A DNA stretch of 64,000 nucleotides. Source: an uncultured bacterium. Lineage in GTDB: Bacteria > Bacillota > Clostridia > Oscillospirales > Ruminococcaceae. How positions within the stretch are numbered: position 1 is the first letter of the stretch; every line of letters begins with the position of its first letter. A program made the translations under genes and the position numbers. Shown one piece after another: positions 32,156 to 41,144 of this stretch. Location: positions 1-64,000 of the forward strand of contig CAKXHL010000002.1 in the NCBI GenBank assembly GCA_934875375.1, written 5' to 3'. Under the pieces are notes generated by a model that was not told where the DNA came from, searched no databases, and saw only the letters and a program-made list of their open reading frames with translations.

Positions 32156-34798
32156 ATGAAATGGACAGGATTAAATGAGCTGCGCGAGCAGTTCCTCTCC
32201 TTTTTTGAAAGCAAGGGCCATACCCGCCTGCCCAGCTACCCGCTGGTGCCGATTGACGACAAGAGCCTGTTGCTCATCAACTCCGGCATGGCGCCGATGA
32301 AAAAATTCTTCCTTGGCATGGAGACCCCGCCCAACCGCCGGGTAACCACCTGCCAGAAGTGCATCCGCACGCCGGATATCGACAACATCGGCCACACCGC
32401 CCGCCACGGCACCTATTTTGAGATGCTGGGCAACTTCTCTTTCGGCGATTACTTCAAAAAAGAAGCCACCGCCTGGGCTTGGGAATTTTTGACCCAGGTG
32501 CTGGAAATCCCGGTGGACCGCCTGTGGGTGTCCATCTACCAGGATGACGACGAGGCGTTCGACATTTGGACCAAACAGGTGGGCGTAGCGCCGGACCGCA
32601 TCGTCCGCCTGGGCAAAGAAGACAACTTCTGGGAGCACGGTTCCGGCCCCTGCGGCCCCTGCTCCGAAATCTATTTTGACCGCGGCCCCGAATGCGGCTG
32701 CGGCAAAAGCACCTGCGGCGTCGGCTGCGACTGCGACCGCTACATGGAGATCTGGAACCTGGTGTTCTCCCAGTACGACAGCGACGGCGAGGGCCATTAC
32801 GAGCTGTTGAGCCCGCCCAATATCGACACCGGCATGGGACTGGAACGGCTGGCTTGCGTGATGCAGAATGTGGGCAACCTCTTTGAGGTGGATACCGTCC
32901 AGAACATTATGAAGCATATCAGCTCCATTGCCGGCGCTCATTACGGCGAAAGCGCCAAGGAGGATATCTCTCTGCGGGTCATCACCGACCATATCCGCAG
33001 CACCACCTTTATGGTGGGCGACGGCGTCGTTCCCTCCAACGAGGGCCGCGGCTATGTGCTGCGCCGCCTGCTGCGCCGGGCCGCCCGTCATGGCCGCCTG
33101 CTGGGAATCGATCATCCTTTCCTGTATCAGGTATGCGAAACGGTCATCGCCGAAAACGCTTCCGCTTATCCGGAGCTGGTGGAAAAGAAAGACTATATCA
33201 TCAAGGTGCTCAAGGTGGAGGAAGAGCGTTTCTCCAAAACCATCGATCAGGGCATGGAAATCCTCAACAGCATTATGGATAAAATCAGCGCCGACCAGAT
33301 CAATCAGGCCGTGTTCTCCGGCGAGGATGCGTTCCGCCTGTACGATACCTTTGGCTTCCCCATCGACCTGACCAAGGAAATCCTGGCTGAGCGGGGCCTT
33401 CCCATTGACGAGGAAGGATTCTTCCGGCTGATGGGCGAGCAGAAGAAACGCGCCCGTGACGCCCGAAAAGACGTAAGCGGCTGGGACACCGACGAAATGC
33501 TGGACGTAGAGGGCAAGGTTAAATTTATCGGCTATGAAAAAGCCCGCGGCCAGGGCAAAATCCTCGCCCTTCTGGACGAGGACGGCAAGCCCGTAGATTC
33601 CCTGACCGAAGGGATGAAAGCCACCGTCGTTCTGGATTCCACCCCCTTCTACGCCGAAAGCGGCGGGCAGGTGGGCGACAGCGGCGTAATCGTCCGCGGC
33701 AAATCCATTTTCCAGGTCAAAGACTGTAAAAAAGCGCCTACCGGACAATTTTTACATCTGGGCGTGATGAAAAGCGGCTTGATGAACGTGGGCGACGGCG
33801 TGGAAACCGCTGTGGATGAAGAGCGCCGGGTTGCCATCATGCGCAACCATACCGCCTGCCATCTGCTGCAGGCTGCCCTGCGCCAGGTGCTGGGCACCCA
33901 TGTGCAGCAGGCGGGCTCCATGGTGGACGAACACCGCTGCCGGTTCGACTTTACCCATTTCTCGGCCATGACCCCCGAGGAAATCGCCCGGACAGAGGAA
34001 AAAGTCAACCAGCTGATTTTGGGCGCATATGATGTAACCGTTACCGAAATGCCCATTGCCGAAGCAAAAAAACTCGGCGCCATGGCGCTGTTCGGGGAAA
34101 AATACGGCGAAACCGTCCGGGTCTGCAACGTTTCCGGCAAATCGGTGGAGCTGTGCGGCGGTACCCATATTTCCAACACCGCCCGCATCGGGCTGTTTAA
34201 AATCATTTCCGAATCTTCTGTCGCCGCCGGCGTCCGCCGGATCGAAGCGGCCACCGGCGCTAATGTGCTGGAGTTGATTCGTCAGGACGAGGCGCTGCTG
34301 GCCCGTACCTGCGAGAGCCTGAAGGCCGGCAGCCCGTCGGAGCTGCCTCAGAAGGCGGAGGCCATCACCGCGCAGCTGAAGGAAAAAGAAAAGGAAATTG
34401 AAACGCTGCAGCATAAAATTGCCGATATGCGCATTGAAGGACTGTTCGAAAACGCCATGGAGGTCAAAGGCTGCAAGGTAATTTTTGCCGGATTTACCGG
34501 CACCTCTCCGGATGCGGTCAAAGCCATGTGCGATCAGGTCCGCGCCAACGCGCCGAAAACGGTCGCGGTATTTGCCTCGATCCTGGGTGAAAAAGCCACC
34601 GTGTTTGCCGCCTGCGGCGACGAAGCGGTGAAAAAAGGCGCCCATGCAGGCAACCTGATCCGCCAGCTCACCGCCAAGCTGGGCGGCAAGGGCGGCGGCC
34701 GGCCCGAGCAGGCGCAGGGCGGCGTTGCTGATATCTTTAAAATTGACGAGGCACTGGCTGAAATTCCCACTATGCTGGAAAAGATGATTCAGGACTAA
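32156..34798 (+). CDS. alaS: Alanine-tRNA ligase
   Basis: An 880-residue class II synthetase. The N-terminal catalytic domain carries RTPDIDNIGHTARHGTYFEM, and a Cys-rich insert follows (around 180-200). The editing domain has H565-x3-H569 and C667-x3-H671 zinc ligands, and a C-Ala domain ends in a Gly-rich GGKGGGRPEQAQGG. ATG 32156 is preferred over 32147 because AGGA fits it better. It is controlled by the T-box and is followed closely by the HIT and phosphoribosyltransferase genes. Confidence 0.97.
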   Translation: MKWTGLNELREQFLSFFESKGHTRLPSYPLVPIDDKSLLLINSGMAPMKKFFLGMETPPNRRVTTCQKCIRTPDIDNIGHTARHGTYFEMLGNFSFGDYFKKEATAWAWEFLTQVLEIPVDRLWVSIYQDDDEAFDIWTKQVGVAPDRIVRLGKEDNFWEHGSGPCGPCSEIYFDRGPECGCGKSTCGVGCDCDRYMEIWNLVFSQYDSDGEGHYELLSPPNIDTGMGLERLACVMQNVGNLFEVDTVQNIMKHISSIAGAHYGESAKEDISLRVITDHIRSTTFMVGDGVVPSNEGRGYVLRRLLRRAARHGRLLGIDHPFLYQVCETVIAENASAYPELVEKKDYIIKVLKVEEERFSKTIDQGMEILNSIMDKISADQINQAVFSGEDAFRLYDTFGFPIDLTKEILAERGLPIDEEGFFRLMGEQKKRARDARKDVSGWDTDEMLDVEGKVKFIGYEKARGQGKILALLDEDGKPVDSLTEGMKATVVLDSTPFYAESGGQVGDSGVIVRGKSIFQVKDCKKAPTGQFLHLGVMKSGLMNVGDGVETAVDEERRVAIMRNHTACHLLQAALRQVLGTHVQQAGSMVDEHRCRFDFTHFSAMTPEEIARTEEKVNQLILGAYDVTVTEMPIAEAKKLGAMALFGEKYGETVRVCNVSGKSVELCGGTHISNTARIGLFKIISESSVAAGVRRIEAATGANVLELIRQDEALLARTCESLKAGSPSELPQKAEAITAQLKEKEKEIETLQHKIADMRIEGLFENAMEVKGCKVIFAGFTGTSPDAVKAMCDQVRANAPKTVAVFASILGEKATVFAACGDEAVKKGAHAGNLIRQLTAKLGGKGGGRPEQAQGGVADIFKIDEALAEIPTMLEKMIQD

Positions 34799-34816
34799 AC
34801 AAAGGAGGTTTTTGGG

Positions 34817-35155
34817 ATGGATTGCCTGTTTTGTAAAATTATCGCCGGGGAAATCCCCAGCAAAACGGTTTATGAAGATGCGGAGATTCTCGCATTCTGC
34901 GACATTCAGCCGCAGGCCCCGGTTCACGTGCTGGTCATCCCCAAGGAGCACATCCCGTCGGTGGACGGCATCACCGCCGAAAACAGCGACGTGGTTGCCC
35001 ATATCTTCCAAACCATTCCCAAAATCGCCGCCAGCCTTGGGCTGACCGGCGGTTATCGGGTGATTTCCAACTGCGGCGCGGATGCCGGGCAGACGGTGCC
35101 TCACCTGCATTTCCACATTCTGGGCGGAAAGCCTTTGAGCCTTACCATGGCTTAA
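34817..35155 (+). CDS. HIT-family nucleotide-binding protein (HinT-like)
   Basis: A 112-residue protein. The C-terminal motif HLHFH (His triad) follows GQTVPHLHFHILGG, and the N-terminal CLFCKIIAGEIP is typical of the HinT/PKCI branch. These enzymes hydrolyse aminoacyl- or alkyl-AMP, including lysyl- and alanyl-AMP. Its place 18 bases behind alaS, with SD AAAGGAGG, is noteworthy because HinT can degrade aminoacyl-adenylates; a link is inference. Confidence 0.95.
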   Translation: MDCLFCKIIAGEIPSKTVYEDAEILAFCDIQPQAPVHVLVIPKEHIPSVDGITAENSDVVAHIFQTIPKIAASLGLTGGYRVISNCGADAGQTVPHLHFHILGGKPLSLTMA

Positions 35156-35191
35156 TTTGCCTTTCCCTGTGTTTTGAAAGGAGTCTTTTTC

Positions 35192-35740
35192 ATGAATGAT
35201 GCAAAAACCTATGAGTTACAGGTAGCCGGCCTCACCCGGCAGCTGCCGTTGTGCCCCATCAATGACAAAACCTCCATTGCCGCTTTTATCATGTTTTCCG
35301 ACGTGGAGCTGACCGTTGCCTGCGCCACCGAGCTTTTGAAAAAGGTGCCGCAGCACGATGTAATCCTCACTGCCGAATCCAAAGGCATTCCGCTGGCATA
35401 CGAGATGTCCCGTCAAAGCGGCGTCAAGTATATCCTCGCCCGGAAAAGCGCCAAGCTTTACATGTATAACCCCATCGGCGTCGATGTCAAATCCATTACC
35501 ACCGCCCGCCTGCAAACGCTGTATTTAGATCAGCACGATCTGGAATATCTGCACGGTAAACGGGTGCTGGTGGTCGATGACGTCATCAGTACCGGCGAGT
35601 CGCTCAATGCGCTGGAGGAGCTGGTCCGCAAGGCCGGCGGCACCATTGCGGGCCGTGCGGCTGTGTTGGCGGAAGGAGATGCCGCCCAGCGGGACGATAT
35701 CCTCTTTCTCGCTCCGCTGCCCATCTTCACCAAAGAATAA
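35192..35740 (+). CDS. Adenine/xanthine-type phosphoribosyltransferase
   Basis: A 182-residue type I PRTase. The PRPP motif VLVVDDVISTGES is exact, and an ESKGIPLAYE motif matches the hood-side loop of APRT/XPRT proteins. It condenses PRPP with a purine base in the salvage pathway, but which base cannot be read. The ATG 35192 has AAAGGAG upstream. Same strand as alaS and the HIT gene; a strong terminator ends the unit. Confidence 0.88.
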   Translation: MNDAKTYELQVAGLTRQLPLCPINDKTSIAAFIMFSDVELTVACATELLKKVPQHDVILTAESKGIPLAYEMSRQSGVKYILARKSAKLYMYNPIGVDVKSITTARLQTLYLDQHDLEYLHGKRVLVVDDVISTGESLNALEELVRKAGGTIAGRAAVLAEGDAAQRDDILFLAPLPIFTKE

Positions 35741-35753
35741 ATTCCATATGCAG

Positions 35754-35786
35754 AAAGCGCCTGGTTTTTCTCCAGGCGCTTTTTTT
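35754..35786 (+). terminator. Terminator of the alaS-HIT-PRTase unit
   Basis: 11-bp arms AAAGCGCCTGG and CCAGGCGCTTT with a 7-base loop and T7. Confidence 0.95.
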
Positions 35787-35883
35787 CGAAAAGGGCGCCA
35801 AACCTTTTCTTCCCTTGGAAAATCTGTTATGATCGAAACAGGATATGACAAAATGCGCCGAACAAAAGGAGGAGGTAGCCGCT

Positions 35884-37995
35884 ATGAAAAGACCGCTGTG
35901 CTGGATCAGTCTGGGCTGCTTTGCCGCCGCAGCGGCCTTTTGCTCTTTTTATCCGGCAAAAGAATGGGTTTTCCCGGCCATCGCCCTGTTTGGATTGTCC
36001 GGCTTATTCTGCCTTCTTTCCACCCGTACCCGGCCGGCCGCGATTTTTTCCTTTTCCGCCGCTTTCATGTTGTTGTTTTGCCTTTTGTACGGGCGTCTTT
36101 TTGCCAAACCCGCTCTGGACCTGTCCGGTCGTACGCTCTCTTTGTCCGGCACGGTTCTGGAGACCGGACGCGCCTGTTTCCTGCTTGACGGCGAGACCGA
36201 AAGCGGTCAATCCCTGAACGTACAGGTCTGGTGCAGCAGCGATATGGTGCCAAACCGGTACCAGCAGTTTTCCGGCATAATCGCGTTGTCCGAAATCACC
36301 TCCACCGACCGGTTTGACAGCGAAAGCTATTATCGTTCCCGCGGCGTTTACCTGCAGGGCGATCTTCTGTCCGGCAGCTTTTACGACCCATCCCGCTTCT
36401 CTGTGACCACCTTGCCAGGTCGCCTTAGCGACCTTGTCTGCCAAAAAATCCGCTTGCTGCTGCCGCAGGAGTACAGCGGACTGGTCTGCGCGGTGGTGCT
36501 TGGCAGCCGTACAGACCTGCCGGACGAGCAGTATGAGCTGTTTCAGCAGCTGGGCATTCAGCATCTTTTGGCGGTCAGCGGTATGCATCTGGCGCTTCTC
36601 ACCGGAATGTTCTCTCTTCTTTTGAAGCGGCTTTTTCGCTCAGACCGCCTTCGAATTCTTTTTTCCATGGCTTTCGTGCTGTTTTACATGCTCTTGACCG
36701 GCATGAGCCCCAGCGTATCCCGCGCCGGCATCATGCTGCTTTTGTCCTTTCTGGCCCAGCTCGTTTCCCGGCGGGCCGATGCGGCTGTCAGCTTGGCTGC
36801 GGCAGTCCTGCTCATGCTTTTGTATAATCCCTTTCTCGCCAGGAATACCGGCTTTTTGTTTTCGGTTTTCTCCACCATCGGCGTGCGGATCCTGGCGGGG
36901 CCTTTGAGTGAAAAAATTTTGTCTTTTCCCAAGAAACGGCCGCGCCAAAACCGGTTCCGCCGCCTCACCCAATCCTGCTGCGTCGCTTTGTGCGGCTATG
37001 CCTGCGCGGCGCCGCTAACGGTATGGTACGACTCTTGCCTAATCCCCATGTCCATTCCTGCCAACCTGCTGCTCTCCCCTTTGTTTACACCGGTTTTGGC
37101 CGTGGCAGCCGGATTGGCGGTTTTTTGCGCCGTTCCGCTGCTGGGTCCGTTTTTCGCTGTTCTGGTACGGTTTTTGGCCGGATTGTTTTTACAATCTGCC
37201 GCTTTTCTGTCCCGCGTCGGCCCTCCGCCTGTTTTCTGCAGCGGCCCCGCGCCTTTTATCGCCGTTTTCTCGCTGGCCGCCGCAGTCGGATACGGTGCCC
37301 TTAAGGCGAACCGCAGGCAGCTCGCCGCCGCGTTGTGCATCGCTGTCGTGATTGGCGGTACCACCGTCAGCACCCAGGCGCTGGTGCAAAACCGGCAGAT
37401 TCACTGTTACACCGCAGCCTTTGAAAAGAAGCTGCTGCAAATCTTTTCCTATGGAGGCCACGCTATTGTCATCGGCCACCTGTCAGGACAGGCCCAGATT
37501 GAACAAGCGGTGCTGGAACTGCAGCAGGAGAACGTCCACACAATCGACGCCTTGATCCTGCTGCCGGCGGGCGGCAGCCCGCGGGTTTCCCTTGCCGCAC
37601 TGACTACCCGGTTCGAGGTTGGCACCGTCGCCTGCCCATCGGAGGACAATCTCTCTACCCAGGCGGCGGAGAGCCTGGCCGGTATCGCTGTCCACGATTT
37701 TTCCGACCTCGCCCTGAGCTTCTGGCAAAACGGCAGCATCCGCCTATACCGCAAAGGAATGGTCAGCGTCTGCATCGGGGCAAAAAAGCTGTTAATTTTG
37801 CCAGCGGATTGTGCTATACTGTATGAGGAAGAGTCCCGTTGGGATTTAGCGGTCACCTCCTGGGACACAGCACCGCCGCTTCACGCAGATGCGGTGCTGT
37901 GCGCAAGACCATTCTGGGGAAAGGAAAACCAAAATCCCAATGCGTGGCTTTTGTCCTATGGCCGGGGCATCCGGTTCCGGCTGTCCGCCGGATGA
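35884..37995 (+). CDS. comEC: ComEC/Rec2-family DNA-uptake protein with degenerate MBL domain
   Basis: A 703-residue membrane protein. N-terminal helices and an OB-like region (residues 20-170) are followed by the competence domain, with QQLGIQHLLAVSGMHLALLTG near 220 and eight or more helices. The C-terminal part (about 510-703) aligns with the MBL domain of ComEC but lacks the DVGQGD and HxHxDH metal motifs. ComEC forms the channel for single-strand DNA in natural transformation. It runs into holA. GGAGGAGG precedes ATG 35884. Confidence 0.85.
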   Translation: MKRPLCWISLGCFAAAAAFCSFYPAKEWVFPAIALFGLSGLFCLLSTRTRPAAIFSFSAAFMLLFCLLYGRLFAKPALDLSGRTLSLSGTVLETGRACFLLDGETESGQSLNVQVWCSSDMVPNRYQQFSGIIALSEITSTDRFDSESYYRSRGVYLQGDLLSGSFYDPSRFSVTTLPGRLSDLVCQKIRLLLPQEYSGLVCAVVLGSRTDLPDEQYELFQQLGIQHLLAVSGMHLALLTGMFSLLLKRLFRSDRLRILFSMAFVLFYMLLTGMSPSVSRAGIMLLLSFLAQLVSRRADAAVSLAAAVLLMLLYNPFLARNTGFLFSVFSTIGVRILAGPLSEKILSFPKKRPRQNRFRRLTQSCCVALCGYACAAPLTVWYDSCLIPMSIPANLLLSPLFTPVLAVAAGLAVFCAVPLLGPFFAVLVRFLAGLFLQSAAFLSRVGPPPVFCSGPAPFIAVFSLAAAVGYGALKANRRQLAAALCIAVVIGGTTVSTQALVQNRQIHCYTAAFEKKLLQIFSYGGHAIVIGHLSGQAQIEQAVLELQQENVHTIDALILLPAGGSPRVSLAALTTRFEVGTVACPSEDNLSTQAAESLAGIAVHDFSDLALSFWQNGSIRLYRKGMVSVCIGAKKLLILPADCAILYEEESRWDLAVTSWDTAPPLHADAVLCARPFWGKENQNPNAWLLSYGRGIRFRLSAG

Positions 37996-38111
37996 CGGGC
38001 TATGCCCCCGCGGCCCAAATCAGCCGCCAAAAAGGAGCGCCCCTCTTTTTTGCAAAGACAAATCGCGCCCGATATCAATAGAATCCTCACTCGGAAAGGA
38101 GGCACTTTGCC

Positions 38112-39167
38112 ATGCGTTTGGAAAAAGAACAGGACCTGCTGCGGCATTTAAAAGAAGATGCCTGCCTGCCGGTTTACCTTTTGTACGGCCAGCAAAGCTA
38201 TCTTGTACGGCTGTACGCCAAAAAACTGCGGGAAAAAGCGGTCCCTCCTTCTTTGATGGATTTGAATTTCACCTATTTTGAGGCTTCCCGCACCAGCGTT
38301 GACGAGGTATCCGACGCATTGGAAAGCATTTCCTTTTCCGGCGGCACCCGCTGTGTGCAGCTGACCGATCTGGATGCGGACAAGCTTTCTGCCGCCGAAT
38401 GGGCCAAATGGAAAGAGCGGCTGTCCGCCTTTCCCGAAGATACCGTGCTGATTCTCAGCCAGCAGAATATCCCGGTGGACCCCAAAAAATCCTCCCGATG
38501 GCGCGCAATCCTCAAATCGGTGGAAGAATCCGGCGCCTCGGTGGTGCTGGACGGGCGCTCCCGCCGGGAAACCGTGCGGTTTTTAACCGCCCTGTGCCAG
38601 AAAAACGGCTGCACCATCTCCCCTGCGGCGTGCGAGTCCCTCATAGACCGATGCGGCGACGATATGCTGGTGCTGGGGCAGGAGGTCCAAAAGCTGTGCG
38701 CCTACCAGGGCGAGGGGGAAATTCCCGCTTCGGCGGTGGAAAAGCTCTGTATCCGCCAGCTGGACGCCAATGTGTTCGACTTAGCCCGCCGGATTCTTGC
38801 CAAAAACCTCTCCGGCGCGCTGGAAAATTTGCAGGAACTGTTTGACATGGGCAGTGAACCGCTGGCTGTTTTGGGCGCGCTGAACACCTCCTTTATTGAT
38901 TTGTACCGCTGCAAAACCGCGCGGGAACAAGGCCTTGCAGCCGCTGACGTCACCGCCGCCTTTTCCTATAAAGGCAAGGAATTTCGGGTCCGCAACGCCA
39001 TGCGGGATACCGACCGGTTTTCCCGGCGGCGGCTGGCCCGCTGCATTTTCCTCTTGGCCGAGACCGATTACCAGCTGAAAAGCAGCCGTACCGATTCCCA
39101 GATTCTGATGCAGGAGGCGGTAACCCGCCTGTTTTTGGCGCTGCACCAACAGGAGGGCGGCCTATGA
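38112..39167 (+). CDS. holA: DNA polymerase III subunit delta
   Basis: A 351-residue clamp-loader subunit. The start YLLYGQQSYLVRLYAKKLRE, then SFSGGTRCVQLTDLD and the C-terminal QLDANVFDLARRILAKN are HolA features; length is normal. It opens the sliding clamp within the gamma/tau complex. SD AAAGGAGG precedes the ATG. comEC-holA is a common Firmicutes order. The stop overlaps the rnmV start by four bases. Confidence 0.93.
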   Translation: MRLEKEQDLLRHLKEDACLPVYLLYGQQSYLVRLYAKKLREKAVPPSLMDLNFTYFEASRTSVDEVSDALESISFSGGTRCVQLTDLDADKLSAAEWAKWKERLSAFPEDTVLILSQQNIPVDPKKSSRWRAILKSVEESGASVVLDGRSRRETVRFLTALCQKNGCTISPAACESLIDRCGDDMLVLGQEVQKLCAYQGEGEIPASAVEKLCIRQLDANVFDLARRILAKNLSGALENLQELFDMGSEPLAVLGALNTSFIDLYRCKTAREQGLAAADVTAAFSYKGKEFRVRNAMRDTDRFSRRRLARCIFLLAETDYQLKSSRTDSQILMQEAVTRLFLALHQQEGGL

Positions 39168-39766
39168 TTCACCTGCGCCAAGCCGTCGTCGTCGAAGGCA
39201 AATACGATAAAATACGCCTGTCCGCTTTGGTGGACGGCCCGATTCTGGTGACCAACGGGTTCCGCATTTTCAAAAACCGGGAACAGCTGGCGCTTTTGCG
39301 CCGTCTGGCCCGGCAGGATGGGATCCTGATTCTCACCGATTCCGACGCGGCAGGTTTTAAAATCCGCAACTATATCAAATCGGCCGTTCCAAACGGCAGG
39401 ATTTATCATGCTTATATTCCGGAAATTTTGGGGAAAGAGGCCCGTAAAGACCACCCGTCCAAAGAAGGGACGCTGGGAGTGGAGGGAATGGACCTGCAGA
39501 TCCTTGCCGCCGCGCTGCAAAAAAGCGGCGTGCTGTTCGCCGAGGGGCCGAAAAAGGACCCGGTCACCCGGATGGATTTTTACGAAAACAGCCTTTCCGG
39601 CAGGCCGGATAGCAGCCAAAAGCGGCTGTCCCTTCTGCGGGAGCTGAACCTGCCGCACTATTTGTCGGCTGCCGCGCTGCTGGAAGCGGTCAACGCCCTG
39701 ATGAGCCGGGAGGACTTTCTTCGGCTGCTGGATCGGCTGGACGCCGCCGGGCCCCAGGAAAAATAA
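39164..39766 (+). CDS. rnmV: Ribonuclease M5-like TOPRIM protein
   Basis: A 200-residue protein. The TOPRIM residues are present in VVEGKYDKIRL (Glu at 11) and ILTDSDAAGFKIRNY, and the LVTNGF step matches RNase M5. RNase M5 finishes 5S rRNA maturation in Firmicutes. Its length is a little above the usual 180-190 residues. It is translated in overlap with holA. Confidence 0.88.
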   Translation: MIHLRQAVVVEGKYDKIRLSALVDGPILVTNGFRIFKNREQLALLRRLARQDGILILTDSDAAGFKIRNYIKSAVPNGRIYHAYIPEILGKEARKDHPSKEGTLGVEGMDLQILAAALQKSGVLFAEGPKKDPVTRMDFYENSLSGRPDSSQKRLSLLRELNLPHYLSAAALLEAVNALMSREDFLRLLDRLDAAGPQEK

Positions 39767-39785
39767 CCGCGAGGGGGAGGATGTT

Positions 39786-41120
39786 ATGCCGCTTGCTTCT
39801 TTCACTTTTTTGTATCTGTTCCTGCCTGTTTCGCTGGCAGTATATTACCTGTTCCCCCAACGGATGCGCTACGGAGTCCTGTTGGGGATTTCCCTTGTTT
39901 TTTTCCTGCTGGGCGATCCTGTCTCCCTTTTATTTTTATCCGTTTCCGCCACAGTGGACTATGGGCTCGGGCTTTTGATGGAACACTTTGATGAGCAAAA
40001 TCCGCGCCGGCGGGCCATTATGGTGGTGATGGTCGCCAAAAACCTGCTTTTCTTTTTCGGCGTCTCCTGTTTTTGCCAGCTGCACGGCCTGCAAACACCG
40101 TTGGGTCTTGCTGTATGCACCCTGCTGGGAACCGGTTATGCGGTGGATATCTATAACGGCGAGGCGCTTTATGAGCATAATTGGGGGAAATTCCTGCTGG
40201 CCCATATCCTGTTTATGAAGCTCCCCGCCGGGCCGCTGGTCCGCTACCGCTCGCTGTGCGAGCAGTTTTCGCCCAAAAAGGCGGATCTTGCGCAGATGAG
40301 CGAATCGATCTGCCTGCTGATTCAAGGGGCAGCCAAACAGGTCATTCTAGGCGTGCCAATCCAACAGCTGTATACCGCCCTTTCGGGCTTTTCCCGGTCG
40401 GAACATTCGGTTTTTTCTCTGTGGCTGATGCCTTTGTGCGCCGCCATGAGCCTGTATTTCACCCTGTCCGGCTACTGCGACATGGCCCGCGGCCTGGGCG
40501 GGATGTTCGGCGTGGCGCTTCCACGGAATTTTTATTACCCGTATCAGTCCCGGTCCGTGACCGATTTTGTGGGCCGTTTTAACATCTCGGTCACCGCCTA
40601 TCTGAAAACTTATATCTATCACCCCCTGGGCGAAGACTCCGGCGGCTTTGCCTCCGCCGCCCTCAATATTGGATTGGTCACGCTGCTGTGGGGTCTCTGG
40701 TTCGGTTTTCGCATCAACTATCTTTTGTGGGGGCTTTATTTTGTCCTGCTGATTCTGCTGGAGCGTTCAGTTTGGGGCAGGATTCTCGTCAAGCTGCCGG
40801 TGTTTCTGCTGCGGGTCTATACCTTTTCGCTGGTTCTTTTCTCTTTCGTGATCTTTAACGGCCGCAGCGTCGGGCAAAGCCTGTTTTTCTTTCTGGGAAT
40901 GCTTGGCTTGGGCGGCCTTGCGCCCGCTACTTCCCCGGTGCTGTATCTGGCCAGCCAATACGCCCCTTATCTCATTCTGGCCGTTTTGTTCAGCACCAGC
41001 CTGCCCCATTCGCTCAAGGGCGCCCTGCGGCGAAAATCCCCGGCGGCGGCCGCCCTGGCCGGAGCCGTTTGCTACGGTGCCCTGCTGATTTTAACCACCG
41101 GCTTTCTTCTGCATCCATAA
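39786..41120 (+). CDS. MBOAT-family membrane O-acyltransferase (AlgI-like)
   Basis: A 444-residue protein with about eleven helices. The region LAHILFMKLPAGPLVRYRSL and DMARGLGGMFG match MBOAT enzymes, but the usual catalytic histidine near residue 320 is not obvious and should be checked. The family acylates polysaccharides or teichoic acids at the cell surface using a partner protein. GGGAGG precedes ATG 39786. The next gene is a degenerate DHHW protein, its probable partner. Confidence 0.82.
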   Translation: MPLASFTFLYLFLPVSLAVYYLFPQRMRYGVLLGISLVFFLLGDPVSLLFLSVSATVDYGLGLLMEHFDEQNPRRRAIMVVMVAKNLLFFFGVSCFCQLHGLQTPLGLAVCTLLGTGYAVDIYNGEALYEHNWGKFLLAHILFMKLPAGPLVRYRSLCEQFSPKKADLAQMSESICLLIQGAAKQVILGVPIQQLYTALSGFSRSEHSVFSLWLMPLCAAMSLYFTLSGYCDMARGLGGMFGVALPRNFYYPYQSRSVTDFVGRFNISVTAYLKTYIYHPLGEDSGGFASAALNIGLVTLLWGLWFGFRINYLLWGLYFVLLILLERSVWGRILVKLPVFLLRVYTFSLVLFSFVIFNGRSVGQSLFFFLGMLGLGGLAPATSPVLYLASQYAPYLILAVLFSTSLPHSLKGALRRKSPAAAALAGAVCYGALLILTTGFLLHP

Positions 41121-41144
41121 GCCGTGTCGGGAAAGGAGGATGTC

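Noticed and set aside
32171..35116. Two long minus-strand frames across alaS and the HIT gene
   Set aside because: They are complementary frames of high-GC genes with third-position bias; the plus-strand products are unmistakable.
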